From: Ignavibacteriaceae bacterium
Lineage (GTDB): Bacteria; Bacteroidota; Ignavibacteria; Ignavibacteriales; Ignavibacteriaceae
Reading direction: 5' to 3'
Assembly: GCA_026193755.1 (NCBI GenBank)
Contig: JAPHUI010000472.1
Location: 1 to 11,417, forward strand
DNA length: 11,417 nt
The position numbers and the translations under genes are program-made. Below, piece by piece: positions 1-6,842 of this stretch. The notes under the pieces are model-generated. The model was not told where the DNA came from, did not search any database, and saw nothing but the letters and a program-made list of their open reading frames with translations. Position 1 is the first letter of the stretch; every line of letters starts with the position of its first letter.

Positions 1-526
1 AGCTGAGTCAGGCTCACAAAAGATTCTGGATGCAATGGATAAAGGAACGAAAGTTGAACAGATTTATGAAGCGACAAAACTTCTGAGGAAGAATGGAATA
101 AGAACCGCTTTCTTTCTTCAGTTCGGCTATCTTGGAGAAGAGAAAGAAGATATCGAAAAGACAATTAATATGGTCCTCGATCTAATGCCAGAGGAAATTG
201 GTATTTCTGTTTCCTATCCATTACCTGGAACGAAATTTTATGAAAAAGTAAAAGAGCAGCTAAAGGAAAAAGCAAACTGGACAGACTCCGATGATCTCGC
301 AATGATGTATAAGGGTACATTTTCACCATCATTTTACCGAAAACTTCACAGGTATGTTCATAAGGTCTACAGGCGAAAACAAAGCTTACTAAATCTTAAG
401 GATCTACTTTTTAATCCCTTCAATTCAAACAGAAAAAAGCTTCGTTCCGCAATTTCATCTCTATATTATATCCCAGCTTCTCTTGTTGATTCAGTCGTAC
501 TGAGAAAGTTGGAGTCAGTAAAATAA
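1..526 (+). CDS. Radical SAM protein, B12-binding/BchE-like family, C-terminal part (5' end outside window)
   Basis: This is the C-terminal 174 codons of a radical SAM enzyme; the reading frame is open from base 2 and the N-terminus lies outside the window. The ATG at 35 is internal, because the codons before it read AESGSQKILDA. That joins MDKG to give the conserved stretch found after the SAM-binding strands in B12-binding radical SAM proteins. The complete radical SAM enzyme at 4638 has the equivalent AETGNDAILKQMDKG. Next come the barrel strands (AFFLQFGYLGEE, then ISVSYPLPGTKFYEKV) and a basic C-terminal tail ending at a TAA. The CxxxCxxC cluster and any cobalamin domain would be upstream, so the B12 assignment rests on family resemblance. 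Such enzymes do methylations, cyclisations or other radical chemistry on unactivated carbons; the substrate is unknown. It is followed 7 bp later by a methyltransferase and probably belongs to the same transcript. Confidence 0.85.
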   Translation, partial: AESGSQKILDAMDKGTKVEQIYEATKLLRKNGIRTAFFLQFGYLGEEKEDIEKTINMVLDLMPEEIGISVSYPLPGTKFYEKVKEQLKEKANWTDSDDLAMMYKGTFSPSFYRKLHRYVHKVYRRKQSLLNLKDLLFNPFNSNRKKLRSAISSLYYIPASLVDSVVLRKLESVK

Positions 527-533
527 TAATATA

Positions 534-1352
534 ATGACCTCGGATTCGTTACAAATTAACAATGTTAACAAAGCATTCACCCGCCAATCAAAATATTATG
601 ATGACTATGATAAGCAGAATTCAACATTAACATGGATGCGTCAGCAGGTAAGAAAACATGTGTTAAAGTACCTGAGACCAAATGATAAAATTCTTGAGCT
701 GAATAGCGGAACCGGACTTGACGCTGAGTTCTTTGCACAAAAAGGATTTTTGGTCCACTGCACTGATTTATCGGATGGAATGGTTGAACAGATGAAAGAA
801 AAATTTACTTCGGGAAACTTTTCAGATAAAATAACTATTCAGCAATGTTCATTTACTGAGTTAGATAAAATAGGAAACCGAAAATATGACTTTATCTTTT
901 CCAACTTTGGGGGATTGAACTGCATCCCCGATCTTCGTGAGTCAACTAAATATTTCCCTTCCCTTTTAAATAAGACTGGAAGAGTGAGTCTGGTCATTCT
1001 TCCTCCAGTTTGTCCCTGGGAATTAATACAATTATTCAGGGGGAAAATTAAATTTGCATTCAGAAGATTTAATAAGGGCGGAACAATGGCAAACGTTGAA
1101 GGAGTAAAGTTTAAGACCTATTATTTCTCCGCTCCGAACGTTATGAGATCACTCGGTAATGACTTCAAATTATTAAAACTTGAAAGTCTTGCTGTTTTCA
1201 CACCAATTCCGCAAATGGAAAAAATTCCTAAAAAATTTCCATCTCTCGCAAAAGTGTTGAACAAAATAGATGAGAGAATATCAGGAGTTTTTCCTTTCAA
1301 CCGAATTGGCGATCACATAATTGTTACTGCAGAATATATTGTTAAGGATTAA
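534..1352 (+). CDS. Class I SAM-dependent methyltransferase (LELNxGTG subfamily)
   Basis: This 272-residue cytosolic protein has a Rossmann methyltransferase fold. Motif I is ILELNSGTGLDAEFFA (residues 53-68), with Asn where most families have the first glycine; I recall this LELNxGTG form from a bacterial methyltransferase subfamily. The acidic residue that binds the SAM ribose is Asp78 in HCTDLS, and a post-II/IV region reads YDFIFSNFGGLNC (118-130). The C-terminal third (about 160-272) is an extension rich in aromatic and basic residues that probably shapes the acceptor site. No membrane segment is seen. The ATG at 534 is the first in frame after the preceding stop, with no clear Shine-Dalgarno. 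Its TAA overlaps the next ATG by one base (TAATG), implying translational coupling. The acceptor is unknown. Context with glycosyltransferases and radical SAM enzymes favours a sugar, lipid or small-molecule O- or C-methylation, which is inference. Confidence 0.88.
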   Translation: MTSDSLQINNVNKAFTRQSKYYDDYDKQNSTLTWMRQQVRKHVLKYLRPNDKILELNSGTGLDAEFFAQKGFLVHCTDLSDGMVEQMKEKFTSGNFSDKITIQQCSFTELDKIGNRKYDFIFSNFGGLNCIPDLRESTKYFPSLLNKTGRVSLVILPPVCPWELIQLFRGKIKFAFRRFNKGGTMANVEGVKFKTYYFSAPNVMRSLGNDFKLLKLESLAVFTPIPQMEKIPKKFPSLAKVLNKIDERISGVFPFNRIGDHIIVTAEYIVKD

Positions 1353-2146
1353 TGAGAACAGATTTGATGGACTTAAGTAAATATCCAACTGATGAGGGTG
1401 TAATTTTAATTTCCCCGGTTAAAAATGATTTTGAAAATCTATATATCGAGTTGAGAAAAAAAGAACAAAGAGTTTACTCAGATGAAGAAGTTATGAAATT
1501 ACCCTTTGCAGGCATATCAAATTCTCATAAAAAAGAATGGGACTTAAGAGCTAAATCATTTCTGCGCTTTGAAAAATATCTTGGAATGAAAAAAGAAAAT
1601 CTGAACATTCTTGACCTGGGCTGTGGTAATTGCTGGTTCTGCGGACAAATATCAAAAATATTTAATAATAATTACTACTGCATTGATGTCAACCTGACAG
1701 AGCTGAAACAAGGGAAAAGAATTTTTGATTCCAACAAATTAAAATTTCTTTATGCAGATATTTTCACCGCAGAATTTCCTCTATCATCTTTTGATCTGAT
1801 AATAATTAACTCAGCAATACACTATTTTCCCGACTTCAAAAAAATAATTGATAGACTTTTAGGTTTACTAAATGAGAATGGAGAAATCCATATTATAGAT
1901 TCCCCCTTCTATGACGAGTCTGAATCTGCAAATGCAAAGCAAAGAACAAAGGACTATTTTAACTCGATTGGCTTTCCACAAATGGCTGATAACTATTTCC
2001 ATCATAAATGGAAAGACCTCTCAACTTATTCTCATAAAATTCTTTATGACTCCACTTCATTTAAAAACAGAATATTAAAATTATTATCAGTTAAAGATTC
2101 TCCATTCCCCTGGATTTGTTTAACGAAGGAAGTGGATACGATTTGA
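1352..2146 (+). CDS. Class I SAM-dependent methyltransferase (second in the operon)
   Basis: This 264-residue protein carries a canonical methyltransferase core. Motif I is ILDLGCGNCWFCG (86-98), the acidic ribose-binding residue is Asp112 in YCIDVN, and a motif IV-like strand reads FDLIIINSAIHYF (147-159). It ends in a short basic C-terminus. About 80 residues precede motif I. They carry a YPTDEGVILISPV start and a predicted helix around HKKEWDLRAKSFLRFEKYL, which probably caps the active site. It differs from the upstream methyltransferase in motif I and in its flanking regions, so the two look like different subfamilies rather than a recent duplication. The ATG overlaps the upstream stop by one base, and an AAGGA three bases before it is too close to be a normal ribosome site, so coupled translation is likely. 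Its TGA overlaps the TTG start chosen for the next gene. The substrate is unknown. Confidence 0.87.
   Translation: MRTDLMDLSKYPTDEGVILISPVKNDFENLYIELRKKEQRVYSDEEVMKLPFAGISNSHKKEWDLRAKSFLRFEKYLGMKKENLNILDLGCGNCWFCGQISKIFNNNYYCIDVNLTELKQGKRIFDSNKLKFLYADIFTAEFPLSSFDLIIINSAIHYFPDFKKIIDRLLGLLNENGEIHIIDSPFYDESESANAKQRTKDYFNSIGFPQMADNYFHHKWKDLSTYSHKILYDSTSFKNRILKLLSVKDSPFPWICLTKEVDTI
2125..2145 (+). promoter_or_regulatory. Ribosome binding site deciding a TTG start
   Basis: GAAGGAAG at 2125-2132 lies 12 bases (counted from AAGGA) before a TTG at 2143. The earlier in-frame TTG at 2116 has no such element. The TTG at 2143 shares the bases TTGA with the upstream TGA stop, a typical coupled-translation overlap. 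The same GAAGG(A) at 11 bases precedes the chosen starts at 3572 and 6149. Confidence 0.5.
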
Positions 2147-3585
2147 AATTTCCTAATTCAAAATCGCAGACCATAAAAAAATTATTGCCTTTTATTCTCC
2201 CTTCCATAATTTTTCTTGTGCTAGTCATCTTCTTTAAATTTAATGGGCTTTACGGACAGGATAGTCATGAATATTACAGGTATAGTAAAGATATAATCAA
2301 ATTTCTTAAAGGTGGCCTGCTACCAGCAAATTTTCACTGGCCGGTATTTTATCCATTGTTTGGAGCTATTCTTTCATTTGTGATCCCCGATCCTATTTCA
2401 TGTTTGCAGTTAATTTCATTTGTGTCTTTTCTCGTCTCCATTTTCTTCATACAAAAGATTTTAAGAATGTACGGACCTGATAGCGGGAAAACTACAGATT
2501 ATTATCTTTTGATTACTCTTTCTCTCTCGCCATTTATGCTATTGTATTCAGTCGTGGTAATGACCGACCTGTTAAGTATTTTCTTTATAAACGGCGCGAT
2601 CTATTTCTTCTTTAAATATTCTACCGAGAAAAGAGAATATTATTTTTTCATCTTTGTATTTTTTACCGGCTCTGCTTTTATGACCAGGTATGCTGCTGTT
2701 ATGGTCTTAATAATACCGGTTGTAATTATCCTCCCAAAATTTTTCATACCCTTTAACCGAAATAAGTTGATTTCAGTTTTAATCGTTGCGATAATTACTG
2801 TTATCTGTTTAGCCCCGCATTTTTATCTGAAATCAAACTTGTACACGGCTCTACAAGATTTACAGGTAAGGCATTGGAATGCAGGAAATTTTTTCCGAAG
2901 TTCTTTTTCAACTGATGAAGGCTTTTCAGCTCACGTTGTTCCGAATATTATTTTTGTTTTCTCAAATTTTGTTCATCCTTATTATATTTTTTTTGGTGCT
3001 GTTCTATTATTCTTTTTACGAAAAGAAGATTTGAAATTTCCTATAGTTCGAAATTCCCTTTTAATATTGATTTTATTTGGATTATTTATGGCGGGTTTCC
3101 CGTTTCAAAATAAAAGACATCTATTACTTTCCTTTCCATTTGTATTCATCGTACTTTACCATCCATTTATCAGAGCAATTAATCTTTTAAGGACAAAAAG
3201 AGTATTAAAAACTCTGGCAATAATAATTCTATGCATTATGCAAGTCGGAATATTCTATTACGCTTTTAGTAAAATTTATGAATTAAACAGGATTGAAAAG
3301 AATGTAGCAGAAGCTTTGTCAAAATTTAATAACAAGGTCCTTTACACTTTTTTTGTCGATCCTGCTCTTCATTCGTATGGAGTAAACAAAAAGATCATAA
3401 GTCTGTACAATGAGAAAATTAATCTATTTCAAAAAGATGGTCTGGTACTTTTTAATGAAAGGAAATTCAGAGAGCAATGGAAAAACGAAAACCCGATGAT
3501 AAACTGGAATTATTTGAAAAATAATTACAATCTGGTAAAGCTTGAATCGTTTGATGAAGGCTGGGAACTTTATGAAATCGAGTAA
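2143..3585 (+). CDS. Polytopic membrane glycosyltransferase, GT-C fold (GT39/ArnT-like)
   Basis: With the TTG start at 2143 this is a 480-residue integral membrane protein. It has a short basic N-terminus, a first membrane helix (about 13-33), and then an extracytoplasmic loop with LYGQDSHEYYRYSKDI (36-51). An acidic residue just after helix 1 (Asp40) is where GT-C enzymes keep a catalytic or metal-binding aspartate. HWPVFYPLFGAILS (65-78) and VVMTDLLSIFF (138-148) match the general GT39 layout, as does TRYAAVMVLIIP (180-191). Roughly ten hydrophobic segments run to about residue 395, followed by a soluble C-terminal tail of about 85 residues. Family members transfer a sugar from a polyprenyl-phosphate donor to a lipid, glycan or protein on the outer face of the inner membrane. 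Acceptor and sugar are not readable here. The end overlaps the next gene by 14 bp. An alternative start is the TTG at 2116 (489 residues). Confidence 0.82.
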   Translation: MKFPNSKSQTIKKLLPFILPSIIFLVLVIFFKFNGLYGQDSHEYYRYSKDIIKFLKGGLLPANFHWPVFYPLFGAILSFVIPDPISCLQLISFVSFLVSIFFIQKILRMYGPDSGKTTDYYLLITLSLSPFMLLYSVVVMTDLLSIFFINGAIYFFFKYSTEKREYYFFIFVFFTGSAFMTRYAAVMVLIIPVVIILPKFFIPFNRNKLISVLIVAIITVICLAPHFYLKSNLYTALQDLQVRHWNAGNFFRSSFSTDEGFSAHVVPNIIFVFSNFVHPYYIFFGAVLLFFLRKEDLKFPIVRNSLLILILFGLFMAGFPFQNKRHLLLSFPFVFIVLYHPFIRAINLLRTKRVLKTLAIIILCIMQVGIFYYAFSKIYELNRIEKNVAEALSKFNNKVLYTFFVDPALHSYGVNKKIISLYNEKINLFQKDGLVLFNERKFREQWKNENPMINWNYLKNNYNLVKLESFDEGWELYEIE

Positions 3586-4618
3586 ACACATTCTATTATT
3601 AACTCCCGGTTTTCCAAAGGATGAAAACGATGTTAGCTGCATCCCGCCTTTGCAGGAATTCTTAAACAGTTTTAAAGCACGTTTTCCTGATTCAAGGTTC
3701 AGTGTAATTTCTTTGCATTATCCGTATCGAAATAAAGATTACTATTGGAATGGAATCCGGATCATTCCTATAAATGGAAAAAATAGCCGGATAAAAAAAC
3801 CATTTCTCTGGTTTAATACTGTTAAGCAAGCAAAAAATATTAATAAGAATAATAAAATTGATACAATACATTCTCTATGGCTTGGCGAATGTGCAATGCT
3901 TGGAAATATCTTAGCTGATAAATTTGATTGTGAACATATTTGTTCGCTTATGGGTCAGGATGTAAACTCCACAAACAGATATCTAAAGAGATTAATAAAT
4001 AAAGAAATAAAAATTGTAGCAATATCGGAAAATCAAGCTAATCTGTTCCGAGATCTCACAAAAAGACAAGTGGACGAAATTATTAACTGGGGAATTGATG
4101 ATCGGCCCATAAACAATTTTGAAAGAGATATTGATCTCCTGGGAGTGGGTTCGCTTATTCCATTAAAGAATTACTCACTATTTATAAGATTGGTTGAACA
4201 GATTTCAAAAAAGAATCCAAGCATAAATTGCAAGCTTGTTGGAGCTGGACCGGAATTATCAAAATTAAAAGCTATGGTAAAGGAAAGGAAGGTTGAAAAA
4301 AATATTGAACTAATCGGACTTCTTAGTCGTACAGAAATATTTGAATTGATGCAAAGAAGTATGATACTTGTTCATCCGTCGACCTTTGAAGGATTTGGTT
4401 ACGTTTTCGCAGAAGCCTTAATAAATGGAATGAACATCGTATCTTTTAATGTTGGTTGTACGCAAAACCATCTGAAGTGGTTCATTGCTAAAGATGAACA
4501 GGATTTTATAAACATAGCACAAGATTTACTGAAGACTACTTTAGATTTTGTACCAGTTAATCTTTTCCCTCTTGATGAAACAGTAGAGAGTTATGCTTCC
4601 ATTTATGGTATAAAATGA
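3572..4618 (+). CDS. Glycosyltransferase family 4 (GT-B fold, retaining)
   Basis: This 348-residue soluble protein is a GT4-type glycosyltransferase that would transfer a sugar from a nucleotide-sugar donor at the cytoplasmic face. The N-terminal Rossmann domain begins MKSSKHILLLTPGFP and includes IHSLWLGECAMLGN (99-112) and ICSLMGQD (123-130), the acceptor-side domain of the fold. The donor-side domain is clearer: GVGSLIPLKNYSLFIRLV (191-208), LVGAGPELSKL (222-232) and IELIGLLSRTEIFELM (245-260). Then comes HPSTFEGFGYVFAEAL (268-283) with the EX7E pair Glu273 and Glu281. I chose the ATG at 3572 because it is preceded by GAAGG 11 bases upstream and the protein then begins directly with the first beta strand. 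ATG 3554 and TTG 3542 are possible longer starts. It overlaps the end of the membrane glycosyltransferase, so the two are likely co-translated and may act in one pathway. The sugar is unknown. Confidence 0.88.
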   Translation: MKSSKHILLLTPGFPKDENDVSCIPPLQEFLNSFKARFPDSRFSVISLHYPYRNKDYYWNGIRIIPINGKNSRIKKPFLWFNTVKQAKNINKNNKIDTIHSLWLGECAMLGNILADKFDCEHICSLMGQDVNSTNRYLKRLINKEIKIVAISENQANLFRDLTKRQVDEIINWGIDDRPINNFERDIDLLGVGSLIPLKNYSLFIRLVEQISKKNPSINCKLVGAGPELSKLKAMVKERKVEKNIELIGLLSRTEIFELMQRSMILVHPSTFEGFGYVFAEALINGMNIVSFNVGCTQNHLKWFIAKDEQDFINIAQDLLKTTLDFVPVNLFPLDETVESYASIYGIK

Positions 4619-4637
4619 AATTAGTATATTGAAAACG

Positions 4638-6152
4638 ATGATGAATAAAGTTATACTATTTAATCCAAGAAGCGCAAATTCGAAGCACCGGATTCCTAAC
4701 TCAATCCTGCAGGTGGGTGCTTCGATTGAAGGAAAGTACGATTATGTATTTGTAGACGGAAATCTTGAAAAAGATCCATGGAAAAAGATTTACGATTATC
4801 TGAGAACGGGTGAGTTTAAATATTTCGGATGCACAGTTATGCCGGGATTACAGCCAAAGCAAGCTATACCATTTACAAAAAAAATCAGGGAAGAATTTCC
4901 GAATGTGATAAATATCTGGGGTGGTTACTTCCCTGCCAACCAATATAGATGTGTTCTCAATTCAGGATATGTGGATTATGTAATTAACGGACCCGGCGAC
5001 GAAGCTTTTCCAATGCTACTTGATTCAATCGAGAGAAAAACTGATCCTTCTTCAATAAAAAATCTCATCTTTAAAAAAAATGGAGAGTTTATAAAAACTT
5101 CCAAAGCAGAATTGTTCGATCAGGATACTCTTCAACCGCTTCCGTACGAAAAATTAAACAGCTTCTACCCTATCAAATACTATCTTGGCAAAACTTTTTT
5201 GGGAACAAGGACCGCACCGTATCATTCAAGTATGGGTTGTCCGTTTACTTGTTCGTTCTGTGCAGTTGTTCCAATTTATGAGGCAAGATGGAAAGGAAAA
5301 TCAGCTCCACTTGTTTATAAAGATATTAAATACCTAAAAGAAATGTACGGCGCAAATGCGGTTGAGTTTCACGATAACAATTTTTTCGTTTCAGAAAAAA
5401 GAACAGCAGAATTTTCTAATCTTATAAAAAATGAAAACATTGTCTGGTGGGGCGAAGGAAGAATTGATACCATAAATAAATATAGCGATGAATCTCTTAC
5501 CTTAATGAAAGAGGCCGGCTGCAGGATGATTTTCTTTGGGGCTGAAACTGGTAACGATGCAATATTAAAACAAATGGATAAAGGAGGAACACAAAGTGGT
5601 GAGCAGATAAAAAAATTTGCTGAAAGAATGAAAAACTTTGACATAATTCCTGAATATTCATTCGTGCTCGGACTTCCTGCCGAAACACCGGAAAAAGTAA
5701 TGAGACAGATTGATGAGGACATTCAATTCATTAAGCAGATTAAAGAAATTAATCCCGACACCGAAATAATAATTTATATTTACAGTCCTGTTCCGACGGA
5801 AGGATCAGAATTGTATAAGGAAGTTCAGAAAACCGGTTTTAGGTTTCCAGAAAATTTAGAAGACTGGCTCGATCCGCAATGGGCAAATTTCGATCTGCGG
5901 AAAAATCCATTAACTCCATGGCTCAAGCCGGAAATGGTTGATAAGATTCTTAATTTCGAAACTGTATTGAATGCACAATTCCCGACTCTGTCCGATTACA
6001 AGTTAACAAGATTTCAGAGGAAGACAATGCGAACCATTTCCTCAATTCGATATAAAAAAGGAATTTATAATCTTCCTTATGAACTCAAAGCCTTACAGAA
6101 GTTCTGGTTAAAATATCGTCGACCAGAAATCGAAGGATTTTATACTGAATGA
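4638..6152 (+). CDS. B12-binding domain radical SAM protein (BchE-like)
   Basis: This is a complete radical SAM enzyme of about 504 residues. The N-terminal 140 or so residues form a cobalamin-binding-type Rossmann domain: VILFNPRSANSKHR, then YFGCTVMPGLQPKQA, INIWGGYFP and DYVINGPGDEAF. No DxHxxG histidine-ligand motif is visible, as in BchE-type members that bind B12 base-off without that ligand. The radical SAM core has GCPFTCSFC with Cys201, Cys205 and Cys208 for the 4Fe-4S cluster, then VEFHDNNFFVS, GEGRID and FFGAETGNDAILKQMDKG. A roughly 100-residue C-terminal region rich in Trp, Tyr and Arg follows. Likely chemistry is radical methylation or ring formation on an unactivated carbon; the substrate is unknown. 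Start choice is uncertain: ATG 4638, ATG 4641 and TTG 4629 are adjacent, and none has a Shine-Dalgarno. Its TGA overlaps the next ATG by four bases. It resembles the truncated gene at the window start, so the operon holds two such enzymes. Confidence 0.9.
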   Translation: MMNKVILFNPRSANSKHRIPNSILQVGASIEGKYDYVFVDGNLEKDPWKKIYDYLRTGEFKYFGCTVMPGLQPKQAIPFTKKIREEFPNVINIWGGYFPANQYRCVLNSGYVDYVINGPGDEAFPMLLDSIERKTDPSSIKNLIFKKNGEFIKTSKAELFDQDTLQPLPYEKLNSFYPIKYYLGKTFLGTRTAPYHSSMGCPFTCSFCAVVPIYEARWKGKSAPLVYKDIKYLKEMYGANAVEFHDNNFFVSEKRTAEFSNLIKNENIVWWGEGRIDTINKYSDESLTLMKEAGCRMIFFGAETGNDAILKQMDKGGTQSGEQIKKFAERMKNFDIIPEYSFVLGLPAETPEKVMRQIDEDIQFIKQIKEINPDTEIIIYIYSPVPTEGSELYKEVQKTGFRFPENLEDWLDPQWANFDLRKNPLTPWLKPEMVDKILNFETVLNAQFPTLSDYKLTRFQRKTMRTISSIRYKKGIYNLPYELKALQKFWLKYRRPEIEGFYTE

Positions 6153-6835
6153 ACGTAAAGAAAAAGAAAAGTCTGATAAAGAGTTTAGCTTTCCGAATTC
6201 TGTACCCCGTTTCGGAAAAATATTTATCAAAAGAGCGGAGTTACAGATATAATGATATTACCGTAACTGTATTTCCCGGCGTTTTCCATCCGGGATTTTA
6301 TTTCAGCACAAAACTTCTCCTCAAATATCTTGAAGGAATTGATCTAAGTGGCAAATATATTCTTGAACTTGGTGCGGGTTCCGGATTAATATCAATTTAC
6401 ACTTCTAAGAGGGGTGGATTTGTTACCGCTTCGGATATTAGCTTGACAGCATTTTACAACATTGAAAAAAACATGAAGATGAATGATGCCAACGTAGAGG
6501 TGGTGCATTCAGATCTGTTTGAGCAGGTGCCACAAATCAGATATGATTATATCATTATCAATCCTCCCTATTATAAAAAAACACCGACGTCTCAAAAAGA
6601 ATTTGCCTGGTTTGGAGGAGACGACTTTCAGTATTTCAGAAAACTTTTTAGTCAACTAGGTAACTTTTATTTTGAAAATACAAATGTAATAATGATACTT
6701 TCTGATGAAGCAGAAATAGAGATGATAAAATCAATCGCAACCGAATACAGGTTTTTGATGGAAGAAATTTTTCAAAAAAAAATCTGGGGGGAGGTACACT
6801 TCATTTTCAAAATTAAAAGCATGCTAAATAATTAG
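6149..6835 (+). CDS. Class I SAM-dependent methyltransferase with NPPY motif (MTS/HemK-like)
   Basis: This 228-residue protein has motif I ILELGAGSGLISIY (71-84), acidic residue Asp96 in TASDIS, and NPPYYKK (138-144). An (N/D)PP(Y/F) motif IV is characteristic of methyltransferases acting on amino nitrogens, such as PrmC/HemK, RsmC and adenine-specific enzymes. The stretch YNDITVTVFPGVFHPGFYFSTKLLLKYL (34-61, interrupted by a loop) before motif I resembles the N-terminal region of the MTS small-domain family. It is shorter than PrmC (about 280 residues) and has no separate substrate-recognition domain, so I do not call it prmC. The ATG shares ATGA with the upstream stop, and AAGGA lies 11 bases before it, so it is the last coupled gene of the operon. 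The substrate is unknown. Candidates are an amino sugar, a small molecule, or a nucleic acid or protein N-methylation; context favours the first two. Confidence 0.85.
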   Translation: MNVKKKKSLIKSLAFRILYPVSEKYLSKERSYRYNDITVTVFPGVFHPGFYFSTKLLLKYLEGIDLSGKYILELGAGSGLISIYTSKRGGFVTASDISLTAFYNIEKNMKMNDANVEVVHSDLFEQVPQIRYDYIIINPPYYKKTPTSQKEFAWFGGDDFQYFRKLFSQLGNFYFENTNVIMILSDEAEIEMIKSIATEYRFLMEEIFQKKIWGEVHFIFKIKSMLNN

Positions 6836-6842
6836 AAATATT

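Noticed and set aside
35..526. Complete small ORF starting at ATG 35
   Set aside because: The frame is open to the window edge, and the codons before ATG 35 encode the conserved AESGS stretch of radical SAM proteins, so the gene is truncated rather than short.
5369..5722. Antisense ORFs under the B12 radical SAM gene (also 5497-5688)
   Set aside because: They are Ser- and Ile-rich shadow translations with no domain, lying wholly inside a well-supported gene.
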